Shown piece after piece: positions 13,801 to 20,419 of a stretch of DNA of 44,752 bases (position 1 is the stretch's first letter; the number at the start of each line of letters is the position of its first letter). Position numbers and translations under genes: made by a program. Below the pieces are notes generated by a model. The model saw nothing but the letters and a program-made list of their open reading frames with translations. It was not told the DNA's origin and ran no database searches. Source of the DNA: a virus; IMG/VR virus record IMGVR_UViG_3300044712_002167, positions 1 to 44,752 of that record. One strand, given 5' to 3'.

Positions 13801-14055
13801 ATGTCATCGAACCCCACCCAGCCAGCCCCTGACAGCCTGCTGGCGCAGACGGGGGTAGCCCTGTGGGGCAGCCGCTGGCAGAGCGATCTGGCGCGGGAGC
13901 TGGGGGTTTCGGATCGCACGGTGCGACGGTGGGTGGCTGGGACTGAGACGCCCAGAGACGGGGTTTACCACGACCTGGCGCGGATCTGCCGTGAGCGCAG
14001 CGGGGCGCTGAGCGAGATCGCGAACCGTCTGATGCAAGCGCACCCTCAACAGTGA
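13801..14055 (+). CDS. Small HTH DNA-binding protein
   Basis: An 84-residue protein starting at ATG 13801 with GGAGG 6 bp upstream. The stretch WQSDLARELGVSDRTVRRWV (residues 24-43) is a textbook helix-turn-helix with a recognition helix VRRWVAG. It heads a four-gene + strand cluster between the two putative operators and may regulate it, perhaps through the palindrome at 13736. The family (XRE-like or resolvase-like) cannot be fixed. Confidence 0.75.
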   Translation: MSSNPTQPAPDSLLAQTGVALWGSRWQSDLARELGVSDRTVRRWVAGTETPRDGVYHDLARICRERSGALSEIANRLMQAHPQQ

Positions 14056-14105
14056 TCAATGGGATGGGCTGTTTCGGCCCCACCCCCAATAAATGGAGAT
14101 CGGCT

Positions 14106-14363
14106 ATGCAATTCGAACTCAGCGATACTTTTGGTGGTGGGATGATTCGCAGCTTCAACGCGCTCGCCCGAAAATTGGCCGGGCGGCGCGGCTACGCCCG
14201 CGTGGTCTACACCCACGACTGTGCCCGATATATGCCCGGGGGCACCATGAAACCAGGCAGGGAGCTGCTGGTGACAATCTGCCGGGCGCCGAGTAAGCGC
14301 GACAGAGAGAACGGGATCACCATAAGCACCGTCGTCAAGGAGGGCTCGGCATGGGCGCGTTGA
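14106..14363 (+). CDS. Hypothetical protein
   Basis: An 85-residue protein (ATG 14106, GGAG upstream) with a mixed fold: LSDTFGGGMIRSFNALARKL, then YARVVYTHDCARYMPGG and ELLVTICRAPSKRD. It overlaps the next gene by 13 bp. No family recognised. Confidence 0.55.
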   Translation: MQFELSDTFGGGMIRSFNALARKLAGRRGYARVVYTHDCARYMPGGTMKPGRELLVTICRAPSKRDRENGITISTVVKEGSAWAR

Positions 14364-14905
14364 GGGAGCTTTTCATCAAGACGTCGATTGCGATCGACGG
14401 TTGGTGGAAAGAGCAGGACCGGCGGAAACTGGACTGGCGGGAGCTGCATCACGTGAAAGACCCAGGGTACGCCTTCCCGTTTTCCTCGGTCCGCGCTCTC
14501 GCCGCAAGCATGCCCAAAGTGGATGACATCTCCGATGAGGACCGGTTTCTTTTGGCGGGGACAGTGGCCATCGTCCTGACCGACGTCCAGCGGTACATCG
14601 CCGATTCTGCGATGGAAATCCTAGGTCGGAAAGCCTTCGGCGAGCGGGAATCCGCCCTGATGGGCGAGTTCAAATTCAGGAGGCTGCTTTCCACGCGTGA
14701 TCACGAAGAAAAGGCAGAGCAATTCCGGCGCATGGTCGCGGGGCTTCCTGGCAGGGCGGTCAATATCGCACACCTCGGAGCCTCAATCTACCTGTGGAAC
14801 GACACCATCAGGGCGGCTTGGGCATTCGATTATTACGGCGCCCATGGGGATGCGCCGTATCTGTTCCCAACCCTGCCGAGACTGCTCCATGATTCAGTGT
14901 CGTGA
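14351..14905 (+). CDS. Hypothetical protein
   Basis: A 184-residue helical protein with a good AAGGAGG site before ATG 14351. Trp and acidic residues are frequent (IDGWWKEQDRRKLDWREL), and the C-terminal third has AAWAFDYYGAHGDAPYLFP. No membrane segment. It overlaps the zinc-finger gene by 17 bp. No family recognised. Confidence 0.6.
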   Translation: MGALRELFIKTSIAIDGWWKEQDRRKLDWRELHHVKDPGYAFPFSSVRALAASMPKVDDISDEDRFLLAGTVAIVLTDVQRYIADSAMEILGRKAFGERESALMGEFKFRRLLSTRDHEEKAEQFRRMVAGLPGRAVNIAHLGASIYLWNDTIRAAWAFDYYGAHGDAPYLFPTLPRLLHDSVS

Positions 14906-15299
14906 CTGCGGTAAATTTTTTGAATTCCTGCCGCCCCATGTTCGACGGGCGCACGGGATGACCGCGGACGAATATCGGGAGCGGTGGGGTATTCCGGCAA
15001 TGGAGCCACTGGCCTCGGCGGAATACGTCGAGGTTGCCCGGAGGCGGATGTTGGGCCTGAGGGCTGCCGGGAAAATCGACAACACCCACCTGCCGGCGGC
15101 GACGACGGCGGCAAGGGCTGCGCCGAAACCGAAGATCGGATCGGCGAAAAAGCGCCATGCTGCGCTGATCGCCGAACTCCGCCCTGGGGATTGGTGCAAA
15201 ATACCTGATGGCGGCAAGCGGAAAGACGGGCGCGACGCCGTCAAGGCCCGGGAAGCGCAGCGCCGACGGCGGGCGGCGCGACGCCAGAGCCGGGATTAA
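14889..15299 (+). CDS. MucR/Ros-like zinc-finger regulator
   Basis: A 136-residue protein. Residues 4-24 give a zinc-finger pattern CRDCGKFFEFLPPHVRRAHG, followed by MTADEYRERWGIP, which is the hallmark of the MucR/Ros family of alphaproteobacteria. The C-terminal part is highly basic (KAREAQRRRRAARRQ). Cellular MucR proteins bind AT-rich DNA as repressors, so a regulatory or nucleoid role is likely. The start is ATG 14889, inside the end of the upstream gene. It ends convergent to the ImmA gene. Confidence 0.75.
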   Translation: MIQCRDCGKFFEFLPPHVRRAHGMTADEYRERWGIPAMEPLASAEYVEVARRRMLGLRAAGKIDNTHLPAATTAARAAPKPKIGSAKKRHAALIAELRPGDWCKIPDGGKRKDGRDAVKAREAQRRRRAARRQSRD

Positions 15300-15330
15300 T
15301 CGGGGGTGGGGACGGAGAGTCGCGGCGGCG

Positions 15331-15858
15331 TCAGGGAGTGACCAGCGGCACCAGGTCCAGCTCTTTCATGCGAATGCGCGCCGCTTCCTGCGATACCTCA
15401 AACGCCTCGGCCATGCCGGAGAGCGAGCAATTTCCGGAATGAAATTGAGCCCTGACCGCTGCGGCGGGCATCAACAGCGAGGCTGCGTACCTATTGGCCT
15501 GTTGTTCCATCACGGCGTCAAGCGACCGCCCGTCTTTCAAGGTGCTGCGATAGAGTCCGTCATCGGTGAGTCCATCCCCAATCAAGTCTCTGTGTAGAAT
15601 ATAATGACCAATCTCGTGAGCAAGAGTAAATCGTTGCCGGCGTGTACTGTGTAACGCATTGACAGTGACGCGGTAACGCACCACTTCTCCTGACTTTCGT
15701 TCGATTTTCCCAGACTCATTATCTGAAAGCGACGCGCTATAGGCCACCTCTATTCCGAGTTCTCGCGCCAAGTCGCCGAGATTTACTGGTGCGTCCTTGG
15801 AGAATGCCAGGACGATCTCACTTGGCGTCAGGTCGAACTGTCTAGCGAGTGTCGTCAC
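15331..15858 (-). CDS. ImmA/IrrE-family metallo-endopeptidase
   Basis: A 175-residue putative zinc protease with HEIGH at residues 81-85 (FTLAHEIGHYILH) and the third ligand Glu118 in MEQQANRYAASLLMP. I chose GTG 15858, preceded by AGAGG, over the TTG at 15876. In ICEBs1 and many temperate phages ImmA cleaves the adjacent immunity repressor and triggers induction. Here it is the third gene of the repressor operon, overlapping the membrane/coiled-coil gene by 17 bp. Cleavage of this particular repressor is inferred. Confidence 0.85.
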   Translation of the reverse strand: MTTLARQFDLTPSEIVLAFSKDAPVNLGDLARELGIEVAYSASLSDNESGKIERKSGEVVRYRVTVNALHSTRRQRFTLAHEIGHYILHRDLIGDGLTDDGLYRSTLKDGRSLDAVMEQQANRYAASLLMPAAAVRAQFHSGNCSLSGMAEAFEVSQEAARIRMKELDLVPLVTP

Positions 15859-16168
15859 GGCTAAATACCTCTGCAATATTTTCGTTGGGCGCCGGCTCTC
15901 TCCCGGATGCCTGTTCCAGCGCGGCCCTGGATTCCCGTGCCGCTACCGAGGTCGCTGTTTCCTTCGCGATTGTGGATGAGGTCTGGCGAGCCATTTCCTC
16001 CGCTGCTCTTCTCGTTGCGTCCCGGATAGTAGCGTACCCCACCACTGCTGCGACCGCCAAAGCAATCGTCAGGGCGTCGGCGATGCCTTCGGCCTGCTCC
16101 TGCGGCATGTGTGCGCTATCACGCAGCTTGCGGGCCAACTTCAAGGTATCGAAGGCGACTGCGCTCAT
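15842..16168 (-). CDS. Membrane/coiled-coil protein in the immunity operon (DUF1640-like N-terminus)
   Basis: A 108-residue protein. The N-terminus VAFDTLKLARKLRDSAHMPQ resembles the start of DUF1640 coiled-coil proteins. A hydrophobic segment (LTIALAVAAVVGYATI) spans residues 33-48, followed by a long Ala/Glu/Arg helix likely to be a coiled coil. AAGGA stands before ATG 16168. Being between repressor and ImmA, it might anchor or control the protease. No such role is documented for it. Confidence 0.6.
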   Translation of the reverse strand: MSAVAFDTLKLARKLRDSAHMPQEQAEGIADALTIALAVAAVVGYATIRDATRRAAEEMARQTSSTIAKETATSVAARESRAALEQASGREPAPNENIAEVFSRDDTR

Positions 16169-16222
16169 GGCGGCTTCCTTGATGCTATAATTATTTCAAT
16201 AATTATATTGAAAAATTAGAAT

Positions 16223-16594
16223 TTAACGTTTTATACCGATCTTTAATACATCATCCCTGATGCCATCTCCAACGGTAGCCAATGCCATCATAATTATTGC
16301 ATTCTGCTGTTCTGGGCTCATCCTCTCATATGCTTCGTGAAGCAGAATTTGACGTTCATCTAGTCTTTTTAAATTTGTCCTGACTCCTGTTTCAAGAAAA
16401 TCAAAGTCCTCATTAAATGCCTTTGCGTACTTTCTCAGGGCTTTTCTGCTTGGCATCCTCTGTCCGTTTTCATTCGATCTATACGTTCCCTCAACCCATC
16501 CAAATGCGCGTGCGGCTGCGGCGGCTGACTCATAGCCTGCCTTAATCCTTGCCTTCTCCAGGCGCATAGCAACGGCTTCTTTCGACGTATCCAT
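16223..16594 (-). CDS. CI-like immunity repressor (HTH only, no peptidase domain)
   Basis: A 123-residue XRE-type repressor. Residues 8-60 contain the DNA-binding five-helix domain (EKARIKAGYESAAAAARAFG, then YRSNENGQRMPSRKALRKYA). The C-terminal part is short and helical; there is no S24/LexA-type self-cleaving domain. It is divergent from the cro-like gene across a 72-bp operator. Lack of a LexA-type domain together with ImmA downstream suggests proteolytic induction by ImmA. The coding sequence is more AT-rich than most of the genome. Confidence 0.85.
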   Translation of the reverse strand: MDTSKEAVAMRLEKARIKAGYESAAAAARAFGWVEGTYRSNENGQRMPSRKALRKYAKAFNEDFDFLETGVRTNLKRLDERQILLHEAYERMSPEQQNAIIMMALATVGDGIRDDVLKIGIKR

Positions 16595-16615
16595 ACCACG
16601 TAACCTACCGCGTTC

Positions 16616-16666
16616 GGCAAAACATCGGGCGTTGACGAATGGCAAAACATTTTGTATCGTTTCGTC
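16616..16666 (+). promoter_or_regulatory. Putative rightward promoter/operator (PR) with two GGCAAAACAT operators
   Basis: GGCAAAACAT occurs at 16616-16625 and 16641-16650, exactly 25 bp apart. -35 TTGACG (16632-16637) and -10 TATCGT (16655-16660) have a 17-bp spacer, and the second repeat fills that spacer. CI or Cro bound there should block RNA polymerase. Transcription should start at about 16667, the first base of the cro-like ATG. The repressor start is at 16594 on the other side. Confidence 0.82.
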
Positions 16667-17071
16667 ATGCTGACCAAGACGATCACCACTATCGCTGAGC
16701 TGGTATCCCATCTCGGGGGCGCGGGGGCGCTCGCTAGGGCCAGGGGAGTGCGGCCGGAGGCCGTACGAAATTGGATTTATCGTGGATCGATCGGTGGGAG
16801 GCACCGAGTGGCATTGAAGGGGATGGCCGACGCGGCCGGCCTTTTGTATTCCGACGCGATTTTTGATCGCGTGATTCAGACAAATCACGTTGCCGCTTCC
16901 CCCACCCATGACGCCCCTCCGCATACGAACGAATGCGGAACCGTGCCACAAACCGTGAACGAACGCAACCTGTTGGGGCCATCTGCGGTTTTCCCTGACT
17001 CCTCAGGTCTCGATCTGAGCACGGCCAATCACGCCGATCATCCCCAACCGAACAACGGGGTTTCTCCATGA
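16667..17071 (+). CDS. Cro-like regulator
   Basis: A 134-residue protein. The N-terminal 55 residues form a YdaS/Cro-type HTH (LVSHLGGAGALARARGVRPE, AVRNWIYRGSIGGRHRVALK). The C-terminal half is Pro/Ser/Asn-rich and probably disordered. It is divergent from the CI-like gene and is the first gene of the early rightward operon. No Shine-Dalgarno is visible and the predicted transcript starts at or next to its ATG, so translation may be leaderless. The last four bases overlap the next start. Confidence 0.82.
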   Translation: MLTKTITTIAELVSHLGGAGALARARGVRPEAVRNWIYRGSIGGRHRVALKGMADAAGLLYSDAIFDRVIQTNHVAASPTHDAPPHTNECGTVPQTVNERNLLGPSAVFPDSSGLDLSTANHADHPQPNNGVSP

Positions 17072-17550
17072 CGCTGTATCGGGCGCCAGGAAGCATTGAT
17101 GCCATCCTGATCCAGACTATCGGCCTGCTCAGCCCGGACGAGGTTCGGCGGGCGACTGGCAAAGACCAGTCTCATTTCTACAAAATCGCCAACCCGGGCA
17201 ACCGCTGGGACCTGCATTTTCGCGACGCCATTGCCCTGGATGCGGCGTTGCTGGCCCGCGGCCAGGCGGCGGCCTTCGGTCCGCTGTTGGCCGAACAGGT
17301 GCAGGAGGTGCAGCAGCGACTGGGTGTCGCACCCCGTCGGCCGGCGCTCGCGCCCGAGACCGCGGTGCGGCGGCTGATGATGGAGCTGGGGCAGTTGGCC
17401 GAGGCGGTGGACCGGGCCATGGCCGACGGCACGGTCACCGCCGCCGAGCGGCGGGATATCTCCCGCGAGGCGCAGGAGATTATCGAGACTGCCCGGGCGC
17501 TGCGGGATTCGGTCGAGCCTGCCCCGGCCTTGCGGTCGGTGGGGGCGTGA
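17068..17550 (+). CDS. Putative early regulatory protein
   Basis: A 160-residue protein directly behind cro, the position of cII in lambdoid phages. Residues 15-50 (IGLLSPDEVRRATGKDQSHF, YKIANPGNRWDLHFRDAIAL) look like a DNA-binding unit. Residues 105-150 are helical (LMMELGQLAEAVDRAMADG, ERRDISREAQEIIETARAL). The ATG overlaps the cro stop. Regulation is inferred from position and the HTH-like part. Confidence 0.6.
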   Translation: MTLYRAPGSIDAILIQTIGLLSPDEVRRATGKDQSHFYKIANPGNRWDLHFRDAIALDAALLARGQAAAFGPLLAEQVQEVQQRLGVAPRRPALAPETAVRRLMMELGQLAEAVDRAMADGTVTAAERRDISREAQEIIETARALRDSVEPAPALRSVGA

Positions 17551-17726
17551 TGGCCCGGTTTGGCCTGCGCCTGGTGGTGTGCCTCCTGCTGGGCGGGCTG
17601 GTCGGCCGGGGGGTTGCGGGCCTGACCCGGGCCGTACCGGTGACCGAGCCTGAGATCGAGGCGATCGACGACGACTATCTGCCGCCGGCCGAAGAGGCCG
17701 ACGATGGACCGGGACGGGAGTGTTGA
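17550..17726 (+). CDS. Small single-TM protein (58 residues)
   Basis: The ATG at 17550 overlaps the upstream stop (TGATG). The protein has one hydrophobic segment (GLRLVVCLLLGGLVGRGVAG, residues 5-24) followed by a strongly acidic tail (EIEAIDDDYLPPAEEADD). It ends 3 bp before the next start. Coupling and the sharp membrane/acidic layout support it as real; function unknown. Confidence 0.5.
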   Translation: MARFGLRLVVCLLLGGLVGRGVAGLTRAVPVTEPEIEAIDDDYLPPAEEADDGPGREC

Positions 17727-17729
17727 GCC

Positions 17730-17948
17730 ATGCCTGACGGTCTGGTCCCCGCCCTCCCCTCGCCCGCCCCCGACTGCCGGCTCTGCAACCCGTTTACCCG
17801 CCTGCACTGCGACGGCGGCGACGGGCTCTGGGGGCGGCCCTGCCAATCCAGCCCGCGGACCGCGGTGCGCTCAGACGACGGCACTGTGCAGATTTTGCAC
17901 AGTGCCCCGATCCTGACCGGAGGAGTTTCTGATGACGCCGACCTCTGA
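17730..17948 (+). CDS. Small cysteine-containing protein
   Basis: A 72-residue protein with ATG 17730 behind GGGAG. Cys and His are arranged as CRLCNPFTRLHC (residues 16-27) with another Cys at about 38, a possible metal site. The 3' part of the gene carries a long DNA palindrome (17880-17906) and overlaps the next gene by 17 bp, so the C-terminal residues may be accidental. No family recognised. Confidence 0.45.
   Translation: MPDGLVPALPSPAPDCRLCNPFTRLHCDGGDGLWGRPCQSSPRTAVRSDDGTVQILHSAPILTGGVSDDADL
17880..17906. promoter_or_regulatory. Perfect palindrome, 11-bp arms
   Basis: GGCACTGTGCA (17880-17890) and TGCACAGTGCC (17896-17906) flank the 5-nt centre GATTT. The hairpin lies 26 bp before the ATG of the small TM gene at 17932 and is followed by no U-run. 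A protein binding site or an RNA control element in the early transcript is more likely than a terminator. Confidence 0.6.
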
Positions 17949-18093
17949 ACCGATTGCTCGCGAACCGTTTGCCGATGCGCCGCTCACCCTGCGGGAGATG
18001 GTCGGCCTCGCCGTCGTTGCCGGGGCCGCACTGGGCGTTGCGCTGGCGGCGGTGGCGATCCTCGGCGCCATGGCGGTGGCGGTGCTGTCATGA
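17932..18093 (+). CDS. Small membrane protein (53 residues)
   Basis: ATG 17932 follows a strong GGAGGAG site. The protein has a polar first 20 residues and then one long hydrophobic segment (MVGLAVVAGAALGVALAAVA and on to VLS, residues 23-53), i.e. one or two tight membrane helices ending the protein. Its stop overlaps the next start (ATGA). Function unknown. Confidence 0.6.
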   Translation: MTPTSEPIAREPFADAPLTLREMVGLAVVAGAALGVALAAVAILGAMAVAVLS

Positions 18094-18293
18094 CGATCGC
18101 GCTCGATCGGCTGCGGGCCAAGGTTGCCGACAGCTGCGCCCGCCACTGTCCGGCCTACGATTTCAACGACGAGGTTTTGTGCCGCCGCTGCCTGGACGAG
18201 GTCGCGTTCGAGGCGGTGCGCGAGCTGGCGGGCCACCGGCCTCCGGCCAGCCGATCTGTTTCCGTTTCACCCACCGGAGAGTTCCATGGCTGA
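18090..18293 (+). CDS. Small putative zinc-binding protein
   Basis: A 67-residue protein with cysteines and a histidine in a finger-like order (DSCARHCPAY, then LCRRCLDEVAF, residues 15-39). The start overlaps the upstream stop and its end overlaps the following gene by 8 bp. It could be a small regulator or an anti-host factor. No family recognised. Confidence 0.55.
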   Translation: MTIALDRLRAKVADSCARHCPAYDFNDEVLCRRCLDEVAFEAVRELAGHRPPASRSVSVSPTGEFHG

Positions 18294-18642
18294 CAGCACT
18301 GCCTACGAGTATCAGACCGTCGATCGCCTGATCGCGGTGCTCAACAACGGCGACGATGGCGCGGCGATTACCGACGACTATCGCACCCTGGTCAAGAAGC
18401 TGGGCGACCCCGCCTTTGGCGAGAAGCGCAAGGGCAAGTTGACGATCGAGATCGAGTTCACCGCCGACGCCCGGGCGGTGGACGTGGTGATCACGTCCAA
18501 GGTCAAGGAGCCGCAACGGCCCAAAATCAAGGACCGGCTGTTCCACTCCTCCCGCGGCGACACCCTGACCGCCCGCGATCCCGGCCGCGACACGATGTTT
18601 GCCGGCCAGGACCTGGGGCGGGCGGGCATGCGCGCGGTCTGA
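18286..18642 (+). CDS. Hypothetical early protein
   Basis: A 118-residue protein. Residues 10-80 are alpha/beta (VDRLIAVLNNGDDGAAITDD, KLTIEIEFTADARAVDVVIT); the basic tail ends LTARDPGRDTMFAGQDLGRA. It lies directly before DUF2303 and recurs in that setting in other alphaproteobacterial phages as far as I recall, which is unverified. Function unknown. Confidence 0.6.
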   Translation: MADSTAYEYQTVDRLIAVLNNGDDGAAITDDYRTLVKKLGDPAFGEKRKGKLTIEIEFTADARAVDVVITSKVKEPQRPKIKDRLFHSSRGDTLTARDPGRDTMFAGQDLGRAGMRAV

Positions 18643-18652
18643 CCGGTTCTCG

Positions 18653-18696
18653 CCCCCCTTTCCTTTCCCTTCCCTTCCCTTCCCTTCCCCTCCCTC
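18653..18696 (+). repeat. Homopyrimidine tract with (TTCCC)5
   Basis: Forty-four consecutive C/T bases, including five perfect TTCCC units at 18665-18689, lie between two early genes, ending 17 bp before GTG 18714. The complementary strand is purely purine. Confidence 0.9.
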
Positions 18697-18713
18697 GAAC
18701 GATGAGGTTTTTC

Positions 18714-19817
18714 GTGACTGACGCTGATATCAACAAATTTTCCCACGCCGATATGGCGGCGCTGCTCGACCGGCATGCCGAGCTGATTGCTGCGGGCGAG
18801 ATGTTGGACATGGTCCGGCTGCCGACCGTGGACGGTCTGCCGACCCCGGACAACCTGTTCGCCATGGTGATTCCCAAGGGCAAGGAGCTGAAGTCGGTCA
18901 AGCCCTTGTTGCGGGAGTATATGACCCGGCCGGAGCGGATTACCAATGCCGCCACCCTGACCTCGATGGAGTCGTTCCGCGACTATCTGCTGCGGTTCCT
19001 GCGGCCGGAAACCGCGGTGTTCGTCACCGTGGGCGAGAGCCCCGCCCTCACCGCGATCTTCGATTATCACGGCCTGGGGGCCGAGGCCGAGCCTTCGTTC
19101 TGCACCCACACCGCGAGCTATCGGTTTCCGCTGTCGGAGCCGTTCCGGGCCTGGCTGGCGGCCGGCAAGGGGCTGATGGACCAGGGCGCGTTCGCGACGT
19201 TCCTCCAGGAGCGTGAATACGATATCGAGGCGCCGCCGGTGGATTGGCGGCTGATCCCCGGCGACGAATTGCAGGCGGTGCTCGACCTGCTCAATATCCG
19301 CCCGGACCCGGGTGCCGCGGATGCGCGCGACCCGGCGATGCTGCCGGCGGTTGGGAGCGTGGTGGTCGGGGAGGAGCAGGAGCGGCCGCGCACGGCGCTG
19401 GAAAAACTCTGCGCCCTGCGTTTCGGCCGGCTGCGCGACCTCAATGCCCTGGCGCGGGGGGTTGAGATCACCGTCGGCCAGAAATTCACCCAGGGCTCGG
19501 ATCCGCGCACCGGTGCGCGGACGCTGACCTTCGCCGAGGAGCATGGCGGGGCCACCGACCGGGCGGGGGTCAAATTGACGATCCCCGAGCTGTTCCTGAT
19601 CTACGTGCCGGTGTTCGACGGCGGGCCGCGCCAGCTGCTGCCGGTGCGGCTGTTCTATCGCGCCAAGGGCGGGGGGTTGCTGTGGGGGGTGCAGATCATC
19701 GACCCGCTGCGGATGATCCGCCGCGCCGTCGATGCGGGGGCGGAGTCCCTGCGCCACCTCGCCGAGGGGGTTTCGGTGCCGGTGCTCTACGGCGATCCCG
19801 GCCGGGCCGCGGCCTGA
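18714..19817 (+). CDS. DUF2303 (YfdQ-like) protein
   Basis: A 367-residue protein of the DUF2303 family, known from replication/recombination regions of many temperate phages; E. coli YfdQ is a member. Visible family segments are an N-terminal DADINKFSHADMAALL, ETAVFVTVGESPALTAIFDY, FRAWLAAGKGLMDQGAFATF, IELFLIYVPVFDGGP-like (here IPELFLIYVPVFDGGPRQLL) and LWGVQIIDPLRM. I chose GTG 18714 with GAGG 6 bp upstream over ATG 18702, which has only the pyrimidine tract before it. The molecular role of the family is not established. Confidence 0.85.
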   Translation: MTDADINKFSHADMAALLDRHAELIAAGEMLDMVRLPTVDGLPTPDNLFAMVIPKGKELKSVKPLLREYMTRPERITNAATLTSMESFRDYLLRFLRPETAVFVTVGESPALTAIFDYHGLGAEAEPSFCTHTASYRFPLSEPFRAWLAAGKGLMDQGAFATFLQEREYDIEAPPVDWRLIPGDELQAVLDLLNIRPDPGAADARDPAMLPAVGSVVVGEEQERPRTALEKLCALRFGRLRDLNALARGVEITVGQKFTQGSDPRTGARTLTFAEEHGGATDRAGVKLTIPELFLIYVPVFDGGPRQLLPVRLFYRAKGGGLLWGVQIIDPLRMIRRAVDAGAESLRHLAEGVSVPVLYGDPGRAAA

Positions 19818-19824
19818 TGACCCT

Positions 19825-19848
19825 GGGGGCCGGGTTGCTCCGGCCCCC
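19825..19848 (+). terminator. GC-rich hairpin, possible weak terminator
   Basis: GGGGGCCGG (19825-19833) pairs with CCGGCCCCC (19840-19848), loop GTTGCT, followed by TCTTTACT. It lies 8 bp after the DUF2303 stop within the early operon. The U-run is interrupted, so it may only attenuate transcription. Confidence 0.5.
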
Positions 19849-19874
19849 TCTTTACTCCCAGCAGGACGCGTTTG

Positions 19875-20090
19875 ATGGCCGATGACACTGACTTTGCCGC
19901 GTGGTCCGAGCAGCAGTTCCGAGAGCGGGCGCTGGCTGCCGTGCGGACGGCGCGGGGAAAACGGGTGGTCTCCGAGACCTGCCTCGATTGCGGTGAGCCG
20001 GTGGAGCTGGCCCGGCGGGCGGCGGTGGCGACCTGTCTGTGCGCCGAGTGCGCCGCGGAGACCGAATTGCGCCGGAGGGTGCGGCGATGA
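19875..20090 (+). CDS. TraR/DksA-type zinc-finger protein
   Basis: A 71-residue protein with the four-cysteine finger CLDCGEPVELARRAAVATCL followed by CAEC (residues 36-59), the hallmark of TraR/DksA-type proteins. The N-terminal helix is acidic (DDTDFAAWSEQQFRERALAA). TraR-like phage proteins bind RNA polymerase in the secondary channel and alter promoter choice. The start is ATG 19875 with AGGA upstream; the stop overlaps the next start. Confidence 0.82.
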   Translation: MADDTDFAAWSEQQFRERALAAVRTARGKRVVSETCLDCGEPVELARRAAVATCLCAECAAETELRRRVRR

Positions 20091-20419
20091 CCCGAGGCCG
20101 CAAGGATGACGAGGGCAAGGACCGGTGGGACCTGATGCCGTTCGATGCGCTGCGCGGCATCGTCCGGGTTCTGGGGTTCGGAGCGCGCAAATACCAGGAG
20201 CGGAACTGGGAACAGGGCATGGCCTGGAGCCGCTGTTATAGCGCTGCCCTGCGGCACCTGACCGCCTGGTGGGAGGGCGAGGCCGCGGACCCCGAGACCG
20301 GGTTTTCCCACCTCTGGCACGCCGGCTGCTGCCTGTTGTTTTTGATTGCCTATGAGCGTCGCGGGGTCGGCACCGACGATCGGCCGGGGGTGGTGCCGAT
20401 CGAGGGGGGCGGCGCATGA
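20087..20419 (+). CDS. dATP/dGTP diphosphohydrolase-like protein (DUF5664)
   Basis: A 110-residue protein matching the pattern of PF18909: DDEGKDRWDLMPFDALRGIV, then FGARKYQERNWEQGMAWSR, LRHLTAWWEGEAADPETGFS and HLWHAGCCLLFLIAYE. The family is related to MazG-type nucleotide pyrophosphohydrolases and is thought to hydrolyse dATP and dGTP. In the early operon just before the replication genes it could adjust nucleotide pools. No PurZ- or DatZ-like partner is present in the genome, so a Z-DNA pathway is not supported. Confidence 0.82.
   Translation: MTRGRKDDEGKDRWDLMPFDALRGIVRVLGFGARKYQERNWEQGMAWSRCYSAALRHLTAWWEGEAADPETGFSHLWHAGCCLLFLIAYERRGVGTDDRPGVVPIEGGGA

Noticed and set aside
18378-20417. 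679-codon open frame on the - strand opposite DUF2303 and its neighbours
   Set aside because: Antisense of genes with clear families (DUF2303, TraR-like, DUF5664); low-complexity Arg/Pro/His translation.
20087-20419. 2-aminoadenine (Z) genome pathway
   Set aside because: A DUF5664 protein alone is not evidence; no PurZ- or DatZ-like gene is present in the closed genome.
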